This document shows, in pieces, positions 31,415 to 40,447 of a stretch of 64,000 nt of DNA. The notes beneath the pieces were generated by a model. It ran no database searches. It saw nothing but the letters and a program-made list of their open reading frames with translations, and was not told the origin of the DNA. The DNA is from JALYJZ01 sp964476895 (GTDB lineage Bacteria; Patescibacteriota; SICC01), in NCBI GenBank assembly GCA_964476895.1, contig CAYZCS010000001.1, positions 1-64,000 of the forward strand, read 5' to 3'. Each line of letters opens with the position of its first letter. The stretch's first letter is position 1. Both the position numbers and the translations under genes were made by a program.

Positions 31415-33373
31415 CTACACGCTAGTCACCTGCTCAACCAGATCCTCTGCTGTGGCTTCTTTCGATATTTTCTTTTTTTGAAATTCAAGTTGTTTTAGCA
31501 CAAAATCTAACCGCAAATTCACTTCTGTAAAAATTTCACTCCAGGTTTTTACGTAAATTTCATAGTTGTCGACACTCTGAATAAGTGATTTCTTGCCATG
31601 AACTTTGGCACTTTTTTGCTCTCGTTTTATATAACCCGAGGTGTCAAATTTGTTCCCCACTAGATAAAACTCCCACTTCATATTTGGAGCATTAAATTCA
31701 CTCTGCTCAAGAATGACCCCCATGTACTTTTTAACCTGATCCAGCTCTTTGGCTCCGAGCCTAACCGTAGGCTTTTTGAGTTCCACCACGATGTTATGAA
31801 TCTCATCATTTTCTTTTAGCTGTCGACAAAGAAATATATCCATTTGCTTACGCTTGTCTGGATGGTCAATTTTGACGTTCTTCTTTTCGTCTCGTAAAAG
31901 ATATAAGTACCGACGAAGAGCCTCTTCAAATACTGGCTCTGCCTCTGTGACTAGATGGAATCTTTCCCCAAAAATCCAATAAGACGAAGCTACGATTGTT
32001 TGAACATGCGGCACTTCTTTAGCTCTAACATTGTCGTCAAAAACAAGTTTCTTTAGAGCCTGCAAGTCTTTGTTTCGTCTCTCAAGCATTCGAGTCGTCG
32101 CGACCATGCGTGACATATTTGTACTTTGCAGAAGCTCAGCCAATTCCCTGCGCTCGCTTCTATCAAGATCTACTATTTCCTCAATAATTTTTAGTAGATT
32201 TTCCGTTTCATTAGTGTCGATTAAGAGATTCAATAAGCCAACAAAGGTCTTTTTTTGCTCAATGTTGAGTGTAGAAAAAATTTTAGGCTCGAGCTTGTAG
32301 AGGTCCTTAACTAAAACCTGAAGATGCTCTTTTCTAATTTGGTCAAATTCAGACTCAAGCTCCGGAAAGACCTTTTCGCTCTCATACTCTTTTACTAGAT
32401 TGTCTGCATTGGTTTTTAGGAAAGGCTTTCTCAACTTTCTCAAATACCCCGAGAGTTCCTTCTGAAGAAACTTAAACTCAGGACTTGAACGATCAACCCC
32501 TATCAAAGTAGATTGATTTTTCTTTTCCTTTCCAAAGCCAAAGTTATCAAAGAACGAGGATTTGATGTAAACACTGTGATAAAAATCATCACCTTTTCTG
32601 TTCAAAGTAGTAAATTCTTTCCACTTTTCTTTATCTTTGGAGTCAATGTAGTAATACTGCGACCACTCCTTATTTAGACTTTCCTTCCATCGAACGTATG
32701 AGATATGAAACTTTGTATTGCTCTCTTCGTGAGTGAACTCTGTTTCCTTTCTGTCTCCAATCAATGCTGTGTAATCCAGCTCTTCTCCATTAATAAGAAT
32801 CTTGAACGCTTTACTTTTATTTAGCTCTAAAAACCATCCAAACTCTCTTACGAGGAAAGGTTGTAACTCTTGCTCGATCTGCGTTCTCGTAAAATCAAAT
32901 ATTGACGAAAGTATTACTTCTGTCCCTGGTTTTTCAGTAGTGATTTTTGGAGTCGTCGGATTAAAGAGATCGAGTCGTTTTGAATCAGCCTTAATCCGAT
33001 ACTTATGCCTCTTGCCAGCCTTCTTGTACACCGTTTCCCATGAAGCTTCATTAGCAAACTTAAAGAAAGTTAGTCTGCCTACACCAGTTCGTCCGTGCAG
33101 TTGAGATTGATTGAAAGTTTTTTCGGCAAATTTCTCGGAATCATGAAATCTCCGAAATTTTTCTTCGAGCTTTGAGTGATCAATTCCATATCCATTGTCA
33201 CGAATAGTGATAGAAGAAAGGTTGCCTATCGCATTACTATCAAATTCCAGTTCGACTTTGGTTGCATTGGCATCAAAGCCATTCCAAATGTACTCAGCAA
33301 GGGATCGATTTCTATCATAATTATCAAGAACCTGCTTGATACCCACCGAGGTAATTCGAACGCTTTTGCTCAT
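31415..33373 (-). CDS. GHKL (HSP90/MORC-like) ATPase with C-terminal PD-(D/E)XK-like nuclease domain
   Basis: The 652-residue protein begins with a GHKL ATPase domain: the N-box Glu/Asn in LAEYIWNGFDANATKVEL, the G1 box IRDNGYGID and the G2 loop HGRTGVGRLTFFK. The middle is helical and charged. The C-terminal ~170 residues contain QMDIFLC followed by VVELKKPTV, the Asp and Glu-x-Lys pattern of a PD-(D/E)XK nuclease. This fusion suggests an ATP-gated nuclease. The gene is strongly AT-rich and starts 37 bp behind the SIR2-like gene, so the two form an operon just past the ssrA 3' end. The role in defence is inferred. Confidence 0.75.
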   Translation of the reverse strand: MSKSVRITSVGIKQVLDNYDRNRSLAEYIWNGFDANATKVELEFDSNAIGNLSSITIRDNGYGIDHSKLEEKFRRFHDSEKFAEKTFNQSQLHGRTGVGRLTFFKFANEASWETVYKKAGKRHKYRIKADSKRLDLFNPTTPKITTEKPGTEVILSSIFDFTRTQIEQELQPFLVREFGWFLELNKSKAFKILINGEELDYTALIGDRKETEFTHEESNTKFHISYVRWKESLNKEWSQYYYIDSKDKEKWKEFTTLNRKGDDFYHSVYIKSSFFDNFGFGKEKKNQSTLIGVDRSSPEFKFLQKELSGYLRKLRKPFLKTNADNLVKEYESEKVFPELESEFDQIRKEHLQVLVKDLYKLEPKIFSTLNIEQKKTFVGLLNLLIDTNETENLLKIIEEIVDLDRSERRELAELLQSTNMSRMVATTRMLERRNKDLQALKKLVFDDNVRAKEVPHVQTIVASSYWIFGERFHLVTEAEPVFEEALRRYLYLLRDEKKNVKIDHPDKRKQMDIFLCRQLKENDEIHNIVVELKKPTVRLGAKELDQVKKYMGVILEQSEFNAPNMKWEFYLVGNKFDTSGYIKREQKSAKVHGKKSLIQSVDNYEIYVKTWSEIFTEVNLRLDFVLKQLEFQKKKISKEATAEDLVEQVTSV

Positions 33374-33410
33374 ACGAGTATCTTACCAGTCAGACTTTTG
33401 CGATTTTCTT

Positions 33411-34430
33411 TCATGATTCAAATTTCCCAATCTCGGCATACCAATCAATTGTATCTACCAAATCTAGATCGCACGGCACAGGATTATCCTCGATAAATTT
33501 AGCCTCAAAATACTGGTTCCAGTAAGCTTCGGCTGATCGCCGAGGATGGTTTGCAAGCCACGAATCAAAGTAGTCGAAGTGAACGTCGTAGTGGTGTGTA
33601 TGCATGAAGTCGTCCCACGTACCTTGCAACTGGTCAGCATCAGCACCTGGTCGGGCAATAATCTCGAACTGCTCAAATTCACGTTTTTCTTTTGAGCCCC
33701 AGCCCTTTTTTAGCTGCTCCATCGCTGCTACATCCGAATCTGGCGCGCGATAACCAAAAACCGTTACCCATGCCGCGGATTTTAGTGCTTCCGTTAGACG
33801 CAGCCACTCGCTGGCGATAAACGGATTTTCCTCATAATTCTTCTCGTTGACCGGATACAACAAGGGCACAGGACTGAAAGTTTTCTTGCAAACACTACAA
33901 TTATTCCCAACTGTTCCGGCAATCCGATCTTTCTCGCATATCCCAACCATGACATTGCCATGAAGAAACGCTAGCGGCGGCCGCGACAAAGTCCTCCGGC
34001 CACTTCTTGCGTAAGCTTGCATTAAAAGCGGATCCCAATTGAAGCTGGCAATTAAGTCCTTATCTCGAAGTGACAAAATAAGGTGATCGTAGATTGTCGG
34101 ATCATCTGGAATCTGGAAGCGCTCGTAATATTCATGAATGGCTTCATCTATCTTGTCTGCAATCTCCGCTTTCGACCGATCCAACCGTAGATCTGAATAG
34201 GCAGACTCAAAATCCTCAACGTCGCCTAAGCCAGCCTCTTCCAGCAGAGGAGCAACAGTTTCTATTTTCGATAGACCTTTCATGTCAGTCGGTCGCTTCC
34301 CGTTCCTGTCTCCATTAGGCAGAGCAGCAATACTTGCGCCGGCGCCGAGAATTACAACATGTGGCTTACCGGCAAAAGGCTTTTCAACCTCTTGCTCTTT
34401 AGTAACTTCAGAACCAGATGACGCTGCCAT
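33411..34430 (-). CDS. SIR2-like (sirtuin-fold, putative NADase) protein
   Basis: The 339-residue protein opens, after a short tail, with the Rossmann motif HVVILGAGASIAA. It continues with ASFNWDPLL (the sirtuin-like Asn-x-Asp region), PLAFLHGNV (His of the SIR2 catalytic motif), a CSVC element that may bind zinc, and VFGYRAPDSDV near the end of the fold. In defence systems (Thoeris ThsA, DSR, SIR2-HerA) such domains deplete NAD during infection. Here it is upstream of, and probably cotranscribed with, the GHKL-nuclease gene. A non-defence deacylase role is possible but less likely with this partner. Confidence 0.75.
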   Translation of the reverse strand: MAASSGSEVTKEQEVEKPFAGKPHVVILGAGASIAALPNGDRNGKRPTDMKGLSKIETVAPLLEEAGLGDVEDFESAYSDLRLDRSKAEIADKIDEAIHEYYERFQIPDDPTIYDHLILSLRDKDLIASFNWDPLLMQAYARSGRRTLSRPPLAFLHGNVMVGICEKDRIAGTVGNNCSVCKKTFSPVPLLYPVNEKNYEENPFIASEWLRLTEALKSAAWVTVFGYRAPDSDVAAMEQLKKGWGSKEKREFEQFEIIARPGADADQLQGTWDDFMHTHHYDVHFDYFDSWLANHPRRSAEAYWNQYFEAKFIEDNPVPCDLDLVDTIDWYAEIGKFES

Positions 34431-34474
34431 GCGCTAATCATAACTTTACCCGCGTCTGATTGCCGACTGCCGGT

Positions 34475-34930
34475 CTAGCTAAAACGATCAAGCCAAAGCT
34501 CTAGCACAAGCCGGGTGTTTCCTTGCTTCATTGCATTGACGTAGCTCTGCAAGTAATCAAGGTTAGATGCGAATAGCTTCATTTCCCCTTCCACCGCTTC
34601 AGAATCGTCCGCTGACAATCCCCACTCCCGCTTAAAGACGGCGGCCTCTTCCTCGGTCGCTTGCCCTTCACGCAAGCGCTTGAGGTGTCTCAATATCGTC
34701 AGATTGGCTTCCTGTTGCCCCTTGATCCAGTCGATCACCTGATGTGTCATCCTGTTCGGTAATTCCCCCACTGGAGCAAGTCCGGAGAGGTCGTGAACAG
34801 GCTCTTCGTCCGTTTCTATCATTTCGACCCAGTTGGTTGGCCTTCTATCATCGGCTTCCGCGCCGTCTACCAGCGAGTCGGCAGAATGAATCAGGACTTC
34901 ATAGTCAGGGATTTGAAACTCTGTTGGCAT
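34475..34930 (-). CDS. Hypothetical protein upstream of the SIR2-like gene
   Basis: The 151-residue acidic protein is mostly helical in its C-terminal half (QVIDWIKGQQEANLTILRHL, SNLDYLQSYVNAMKQG) and has no known domain. A TACTAT -10 box is 8 nt before the ATG, giving a leaderless layout. It ends 44 bp before the SIR2-like start on the same strand, so it could be the first gene of that operon and a third component. Its GC content is higher than that of the GHKL gene, which argues for caution. Confidence 0.5.
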   Translation of the reverse strand: MPTEFQIPDYEVLIHSADSLVDGAEADDRRPTNWVEMIETDEEPVHDLSGLAPVGELPNRMTHQVIDWIKGQQEANLTILRHLKRLREGQATEEEAAVFKREWGLSADDSEAVEGEMKLFASNLDYLQSYVNAMKQGNTRLVLELWLDRFS

Positions 34931-35020
34931 AGCCAGGCATAGTACCAGCCTTACCCCCTACATAGTAGTAAGCTCGATTACTTCACCGTGGCTACTTCAG
35001 CGACTGACCCGAAAAAGGAG

Positions 35021-35548
35021 TTAGCTCTCCGACAACGTGAACTCAACAGCCGTCTTGCCAGGCCCCCGCTCCCATAAATCGGTCACGACCGCCCCAGCAG
35101 CAGACAGCTGTTCGATTACGCGGTCGGGATCGGCAGTGATGACCTCGTGGGACTCCGTATCTCCGGGGTTTAATACCGCCGTGTCCTCTTCCTGGAGAAC
35201 GTCCGCCAGCTCGATGCCGAACTGGAGCAAACGTTCGCTTGGCGTCTCGTGTAGCGTCACTTCCAGAACCGGTTTTCCCCTGTCATAGCCGGTTACCTTG
35301 TCCGCGTATCGCTGCCGGAAAGTCACCGGAGGGTGCGAGAATTCCCCGGCGCGATACAGCTTGGCCGTCACGGTGCCGACAGTGCTAATGGCGTCCGCAT
35401 AACTTTCTACACGCCACTTGTCACTGCCCCCCAGCGCCTGCGTCAGACGATCGGCGACAGGCTTCCTCGCACCTTTCGGGCGCCGCTTTGCCGCTTCTTT
35501 TGCTTCATGTTCCGCACGCCAAGCCGCCCTTCGTTCTGCTCGAGTCAT
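35021..35548 (-). CDS. Hypothetical protein, 175 aa
   Basis: The protein has a basic helical N-terminus (AERRAAWRAEHEAKEAAKRR), then a soluble domain of about 135 residues with alternating hydrophobic strands (KPVLEVTLHETPSERLLQFG). No motif, signal peptide or membrane helix is evident. It is isolated, with ~90 bp gaps on both sides. Family unknown. Confidence 0.5.
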   Translation of the reverse strand: MTRAERRAAWRAEHEAKEAAKRRPKGARKPVADRLTQALGGSDKWRVESYADAISTVGTVTAKLYRAGEFSHPPVTFRQRYADKVTGYDRGKPVLEVTLHETPSERLLQFGIELADVLQEEDTAVLNPGDTESHEVITADPDRVIEQLSAAGAVVTDLWERGPGKTAVEFTLSES

Positions 35549-35643
35549 TGCAATCCCATTGGTTTAGTAATACGACAAACAAGCTTAGCAAAAAACATTT
35601 ATCCGTGGGAACCGGCTCACTGTAAGTTATCTCGTCGGTTCCA

Positions 35644-36504
35644 TCACGCCCCGACGGAAAAATGCTCGAGAATCTCCAGAATGCCGTTTTCGTCTACCGA
35701 TGCACCGATGTACGAATTGCTTTCACCTTTGGCCCTTACCAGGTCCTTGAGTTCATTGGTGCCATTCTCCAATGTGGCCACATAGCCGCAGCGCTGCATG
35801 AATCCCCAATCGCTCGTACTGTCCCCGACGCCGAGCGCCTGTTCGAAAGAACCACCAAGGTCCTTAAGCACCGCCTCGGCTCCGGCCTGTTTCGAACTAC
35901 CCGGCGTGGTGACGATGCCGTACTGCAGGGGCAAAGCCACGGGATGCACGCCCCAGCTCAAGGAAACACGGTCGCCATACGTTTCCAGCAGTTTCCGGAT
36001 GCGACCCTTGTCCGCCTCGTCCTGAGCGATCGGCATGACCTTGGTGACCTCTTCTTGAGCCGCCCGTTCCGGCAATGAGTCCACTACGACGGGTTCCCGC
36101 TGGAGTATCTGCGCATGCTTCGGCGTAATGTGCGAGACTTGGTCAGCCTGGATGAAGTAATCGTCCACCGTGTAGAACTCGACATACACGTCGTTCTCCA
36201 GGCAGGTAGCGAGGGTTTCCTTGACCAGATCCTGCGCCAAGACGTGCTTCTCGACGACGACGCCATCGATCGGATCGATGATCACGGCGCCCGCATCGGT
36301 GACATGCGGATTATCCAGTGCCGCGCCTTCGATGATGTCACCGATCGAGTAATGCGGCTTGGCAGTGCACAGTGAGATCGATACACCTGCGGCATGCAGC
36401 TGCTTCAATCTCTGCAGCACGTCGGGATGGGGCGAAGGGGTGTTGTAACCGACCTTCTCGCCGACGATCACGCCATCGATATCCAGAATGAGGTATTTAA
36501 TCAT
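35644..36504 (-). CDS. HAD-superfamily hydrolase (Cof/IIB-like)
   Basis: The 286-residue protein has HAD motif I (LILDIDGVIVG, nucleophile Asp8), motif II (ISLCTAKPHYS) and motif IV (GVGDSTSDWGFMQRCG), with the larger C2-type cap expected of Cof-like sugar phosphatases between them. The substrate is not predictable. It starts 9 bp downstream of the inositol-monophosphatase-family gene, so the two are likely cotranscribed and may act in one phosphate-ester pathway. Confidence 0.8.
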   Translation of the reverse strand: MIKYLILDIDGVIVGEKVGYNTPSPHPDVLQRLKQLHAAGVSISLCTAKPHYSIGDIIEGAALDNPHVTDAGAVIIDPIDGVVVEKHVLAQDLVKETLATCLENDVYVEFYTVDDYFIQADQVSHITPKHAQILQREPVVVDSLPERAAQEEVTKVMPIAQDEADKGRIRKLLETYGDRVSLSWGVHPVALPLQYGIVTTPGSSKQAGAEAVLKDLGGSFEQALGVGDSTSDWGFMQRCGYVATLENGTNELKDLVRAKGESNSYIGASVDENGILEILEHFSVGA

Positions 36505-36513
36505 GTGTCACTA

Positions 36514-37284
36514 CTAGGCGCTGAAAACGCCCTCCTTGAGTTCAATCAACTCTTCGCACACCGCCTTGCTACCAGCGATGATATCCAACTGGCGGTAGTC
36601 GTAGGTTTCGCTCCCGATGTTCACGACCGTTCCGCCGGCCTCTTCCACCAGCAGGCATCCGGCCGCGTAATCCCACACCTGGCCGTAGCCGTCCTTCACG
36701 ATGCGGGCATCGAACTTACCCGACGCTACCATCGCGTGCTCGAAGCCACTGTTCATGGTATTCACCAATTGGGTCCGATCGCGCAGCGCTTCGTACATCC
36801 CGTTCATCGCTTCCGGTTTCCCCTCCAATGCGATCATCGCCCGGCGCAGCGGCCGGTCGCTGACCTTTATGGCCTCACCATTCATGAACGCGCCCTCTCC
36901 ACGGACGGCCGAATAGTAGCGATCGTTCACGAAGTCATAGATCGCCCCCACCACCGCGTGCCCGTCTTCGACGTATGCCGCCATCACGGTGCAGAAGGGC
37001 ATGCCGCGGATGAAGTGTTCGGTCCCGTCGATCGGATCAATCAACCAGAGGCGTTCCTCGCTCCCCTGTTTTCCGAATTCCTCACCATGGACTCCGACCC
37101 CTGGAGTAATCTCGAGCAATTCTTTCGCCAGGAATTCTTCGATCTCGTGATCGAGCTGTGTGACCGTCGTCTCGTCGTCCTTCACGTCCACGCGCGCCAC
37201 GGCACCGTAATACGGAAGCAGCTTCTCACCGGCCTTCTTCATGACCGGCTCGAGCGCCTGGGATATTTCGGTGTGTTCGGGCAT
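36514..37284 (-). CDS. Inositol monophosphatase family protein
   Basis: The 256-residue protein has the metal-binding signature of the IMPase family: Glu in GEEFG, LWLIDPIDGTEHFIRGMPFC, and the second motif VWDYAAGCLLVEEAGG. Family members hydrolyse inositol phosphates, histidinol phosphate, PAP or fructose-1,6-bisphosphate, and motifs alone do not separate these. It is the upstream gene of a pair with the HAD hydrolase. Confidence 0.85.
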   Translation of the reverse strand: MPEHTEISQALEPVMKKAGEKLLPYYGAVARVDVKDDETTVTQLDHEIEEFLAKELLEITPGVGVHGEEFGKQGSEERLWLIDPIDGTEHFIRGMPFCTVMAAYVEDGHAVVGAIYDFVNDRYYSAVRGEGAFMNGEAIKVSDRPLRRAMIALEGKPEAMNGMYEALRDRTQLVNTMNSGFEHAMVASGKFDARIVKDGYGQVWDYAAGCLLVEEAGGTVVNIGSETYDYRQLDIIAGSKAVCEELIELKEGVFSA

Positions 37285-37331
37285 GGAGACTACTTAAGCG
37301 TCATCAGCGCGTCCCGCGCCATGTCCCTATC

Positions 37332-37997
37332 TTATGTCTTGCCGTCGTCACGGGCCATTACGTCTTGCACTTTCAAGCCAACCTCTGCTGCCAGGTGCGG
37401 TGCCAGTAGCGCGAGCTGCAAAGAATCGATGACCGCGCCTTTCAGACTGGCGATGCCCCGGATACCCACGATATCGGATGACCGCAAATCCAGTCCCTTT
37501 GCACTGATGCCTGAAAACTCGACGTCTGCCAACTGACAACGCTCGAAAGAGACATGCTCGAATGTCGCACCCTGGAAGTCCGCCTCCCGCAAATCACACT
37601 CCTTGAAGCAGACACGTACGAACTTCGTGAACCGGAATGTCGCCAAATCGCACTTACTGTCGCTGATCACCGCGTCCCGCAGTTCGGACTCGTACAGCTT
37701 GATGCCGGTGAGCCGGCTGTCCTCGATGGTAATCCGGTGCATGCTCGCCCCGACACAATCAGCTGCGACTAGCTGGCAGGCGTTGAACGACGCATCCATC
37801 ACGTCGAGCTTTTTCAGTTTCGCGCGAGACCAGTCGATTCCCTTGAGGCGTGCAGCATCGAACGACACATTGGGAAGATCGGCTTCTGCAAGATCCGATC
37901 CCTCTGCCCTGACGTTCTGGTAGCTACTTCCACCAACCATGCGTTTGAGTGGTTCCAGCGAACCCGTGATGTTCGGACGAGTAATGGACCGTGCCAT
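37332..37997 (-). CDS. Pentapeptide-repeat protein
   Basis: The 221-residue product contains many tandem A(D/N)LXX-type pentapeptides (for example EGSDLAEADLPNVSFDAARL, FKECDLREADFQGATFEHVS), which build a right-handed quadrilateral beta-helix. Some members mimic DNA and protect gyrase, but most have no known role. A TAGAGT -10 box lies 6 nt before the ATG, implying a leaderless mRNA and supporting this start. Confidence 0.85.
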   Translation of the reverse strand: MARSITRPNITGSLEPLKRMVGGSSYQNVRAEGSDLAEADLPNVSFDAARLKGIDWSRAKLKKLDVMDASFNACQLVAADCVGASMHRITIEDSRLTGIKLYESELRDAVISDSKCDLATFRFTKFVRVCFKECDLREADFQGATFEHVSFERCQLADVEFSGISAKGLDLRSSDIVGIRGIASLKGAVIDSLQLALLAPHLAAEVGLKVQDVMARDDGKT

Positions 37998-38075
37998 GTA
38001 TCCACTCTACTGCCCGCTTGGTGGAACAGCTAGCAGGGTCGACGCCGCGCTTAAGGCTCCCTATTAGTACTTTAT

Positions 38076-38585
38076 TTATAGAATCTTCGTCTGACCGTTC
38101 GGACCGAATAGTTCTCGCTTAGCTTTCTTGTACTCCGCCTCACTTTTACCTTCGAAACGGCGCTTCAATGCGTTGTATCGCTCAAGTAGCTCCCTGTTCG
38201 AACGCAACACATCCCGTACATTCGCGAAATCATCGTACGCGGAACCAACGACGGTCAGCTGGATACCTACGGGAATCGCTGGATTAGCGTGATCTTCGAA
38301 GCTCGCAAAGCCATCGGTCCAGATTGTGTTCTCATGTCGGGGATTAAATCTACTGCGCAGTACGGCCTTCGCATTCTCAAAATCGCCTCCGGACACACTG
38401 ACCTGGATATCTAAGTCCCCTTTCGTGATGGATCCCGGCACCGCCGTGCTACCAACGTGCTGCACGTTTGCGCCAGGAAGCAACTCTAGAAGTAACTCCC
38501 GATAGCGCTCGAATTCCGTGTCGGCCGTTTCCTGGATTTCCTCGACGGGCACGAAACGCACTTGAATAAAGCTACTTCCCCTCAT
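38076..38585 (-). CDS. GrpB family protein (nucleotidyltransferase fold)
   Basis: The 169-residue protein has the GrpB/UPF0157 signature HVGSTAVPGSITKGDLDIQV, in which the GS and DxD residues belong to a nucleotidyltransferase fold. The family's reaction is not established. The annotated ATG lies inside the 3' end of a tiny candidate ORF at 38572-38667, and the AAGGAG before it is unusually close, so a slightly later start is possible. Confidence 0.8.
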   Translation of the reverse strand: MRGSSFIQVRFVPVEEIQETADTEFERYRELLLELLPGANVQHVGSTAVPGSITKGDLDIQVSVSGGDFENAKAVLRSRFNPRHENTIWTDGFASFEDHANPAIPVGIQLTVVGSAYDDFANVRDVLRSNRELLERYNALKRRFEGKSEAEYKKAKRELFGPNGQTKIL

Positions 38586-38667
38586 TCTCCTTAATTCTAA
38601 CCTTCACGATCTTCCGCACCAGCGCGACGATCCTCTGTCCGCCGCGGTTCTTAATCGCCTGCTTCAC
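38572..38667 (-). CDS. Candidate 31-aa basic ORF between hydrolase and GrpB genes
   Basis: A GTG overlapping the stop of the alpha/beta-hydrolase gene (GTGA) opens a 31-codon frame that ends inside the GrpB start. It is rich in Lys and Arg (MKQAIKNRGGQRIVALVRKI). The coupling geometry repeats that of the small ORF after argS, which also begins GTGAAGCAG. It may be chance. Confidence 0.25.
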   Translation of the reverse strand: MKQAIKNRGGQRIVALVRKIVKVRIKENEGK

Positions 38668-39377
38668 TTAATCCCTTTCAACCACCGTACCGTCGAGGCA
38701 TACAGCTTTTCCGCTACGCCGTCTTCCTCGAAGCAGTGCCCCGCCCCTCGGATGACCTCATGAGCGCTCTTCCCCTGCGCGTTCTCCGCATACCGGCGAC
38801 TCCCGCGCAGCACGCCGTTTCCAGCGGTAATGACCTTGAGTGGGTACGCGATGTCCTTTCCGAGCTCTTCCCACGGAATGTTCGCATCCACGTCGACCAT
38901 CCGTTTACCGAACAGGTAATCGACATACCCACGTATCCGGTACGCTTTCAGGCGCGGCTCGTACTTACTGCGCGAGCGGAGCAGCGCGAGCTTGTAGCTC
39001 GGGTCCCACAGCACCGCACCGTCCAAATCCTTGTCCTTCGACAGCAGGATCGTCGTGCCGCCGTAGCTGTGCCCGACGGCGAAGATCTTCCGTTTGCCAT
39101 GCTTCCGGAAGTACGCCACGACCGCGTCGAAGTCGGCGGCATGCGTCTTCAGCGTGGCTTGGCGGAGCGGCCGGCTGTCGTACAGGTAGTAGCGAAACGA
39201 CGAAAAGCCCTGCTGCTCCAGGTACCGCGCGCCGTTGTAGAACTGGTGCTCGTTCGGATCGCCGGTCAGCCCGTGTACGAAGATTACCAGCGGCTTGGTC
39301 AGCGGTCCGCGCAGGAACCCCTTGACCGACTTCCCGCCGCCGACCGGCATTCGGACGATTCTCTCCTTGGCTGCCAT
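38664..39377 (-). CDS. Alpha/beta hydrolase
   Basis: The 237-residue protein has the oxyanion-hole motif HGLTGDPNEH, the nucleophile elbow GHSYGGTT and a C-terminal catalytic-His segment GAGHCFEE. This fits a small serine hydrolase, such as an esterase or peptidase-like enzyme, with unknown substrate. I chose the ATG at 39377 because a TACGAT -10 box sits 6 nt upstream; the longer frame is unsupported. It is followed by the tiny basic ORF and the GrpB gene on the same strand. Confidence 0.82.
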   Translation of the reverse strand: MAAKERIVRMPVGGGKSVKGFLRGPLTKPLVIFVHGLTGDPNEHQFYNGARYLEQQGFSSFRYYLYDSRPLRQATLKTHAADFDAVVAYFRKHGKRKIFAVGHSYGGTTILLSKDKDLDGAVLWDPSYKLALLRSRSKYEPRLKAYRIRGYVDYLFGKRMVDVDANIPWEELGKDIAYPLKVITAGNGVLRGSRRYAENAQGKSAHEVIRGAGHCFEEDGVAEKLYASTVRWLKGIK

Positions 39378-39547
39378 GCGCCCATCGTACTGCACCGGCT
39401 GTATAGCTGCTTTCATTAAGAGTAAATCTGGCATATAAAAGAAGTCGCACATTCACAGCATTGGTTCCGGAACCGGCTGTCGCGAGCCATCAATCGTGAC
39501 GTCCAACCGGAACCAAGGGTCCAACTCGGACCAGATCGGAGCAGACC

Positions 39548-40159
39548 ATGCGTTGTTATACCGTCTCGGACGGCAAGCTGAGCGAGGGCATCGCGGTCAA
39601 CGTGGATCGCATCCCCTATACTGTCAGGTCTTCCCCCCAGGTGGGATCCGAGGACCACCTCATCCTCGGCCTCGGCCTTCGCGACATCCCTCCCCCTGAC
39701 ATCTATCGGGGTGAGGTGTTCCGCGCCGACTGGGATATGTACGGTGCCAGTGACCTCAAGCCGATGCTCCGGAAGGAGCGTGACGCCGGGCCAAACACCC
39801 AGACCGGGTTGCTCGTGCGGATCGTCGTGCCCAGGGCGGGATACGACAGCAGGCCCTTTTTCCTGACGATCAATGGTGACGCCCACCTCCTTGCGGGGCT
39901 GTACCGGGACGAGCACTCACGTACGAAGCGGTTCGCGAAGGATGGCAGCTTCAGGGAGATGGACGCCGTGTACTACTTCCAACCCGACTCCATCGCGAGG
40001 TTGACCTACTGGAAGCTGAGGTCGTCGGAGCGCTCTCCCGGTTCGCCCTGCGACTTCGCGCTCTTCTGCACCCAGGACGGCAAGCTCGGAATGGTCACCT
40101 GGGATCACTTCGCGGAGGAGTGCATCGCTACGCCGACCGGGACGGTCGTCGCCGTCTGA
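39548..40159 (+). CDS. Hypothetical protein, 203 aa
   Basis: A GGAGC ribosome site precedes the ATG. The soluble protein (MRCYTVSDGKLSEGIAVNVD at the start) is rich in beta-type segments such as LLVRIVVPRAGYDSRPFFLT and has no signal peptide or known domain. It stands alone, followed by a repeated hairpin element at 40219. Family unknown. Confidence 0.55.
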   Translation: MRCYTVSDGKLSEGIAVNVDRIPYTVRSSPQVGSEDHLILGLGLRDIPPPDIYRGEVFRADWDMYGASDLKPMLRKERDAGPNTQTGLLVRIVVPRAGYDSRPFFLTINGDAHLLAGLYRDEHSRTKRFAKDGSFREMDAVYYFQPDSIARLTYWKLRSSERSPGSPCDFALFCTQDGKLGMVTWDHFAEECIATPTGTVVAV

Positions 40160-40218
40160 TTCACACCGGGGAACGGACCGTGATTCATGCACACCAGCAT
40201 GCAGTCGCACCTTCCCCA

Positions 40219-40260
40219 CTCTCCTGAGTGCATCTCCTTACGGAGGTGGGCTGAGGAGGT
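40219..40260 (+). repeat. Intergenic hairpin element, copy 1
   Basis: CTCCTGAG...CTGAGGAG encloses an inner stem CATCTCC/GGAGGTG. Nearly the same arrangement recurs at 48469-48508. There is no T-run, so it is not a classical terminator, but both copies lie just after plus-strand genes. Confidence 0.5.
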
Positions 40261-40447
40261 GCCCATATCCCGCCACTGCCGACGTTCACCAGCCAGTGAA
40301 TGGCCACTTAGTCAGCAGACCAAGCGTACATAAACCCATCGTAGAGGCACTTATATGATTGGTCGCTTGTTATTACCCCCGACAGGCGCATGCTACAAGC
40401 AAGATTCAATAAACTGAGCAGCGTTGACGCCTGCTTAGGGGGTGGGA

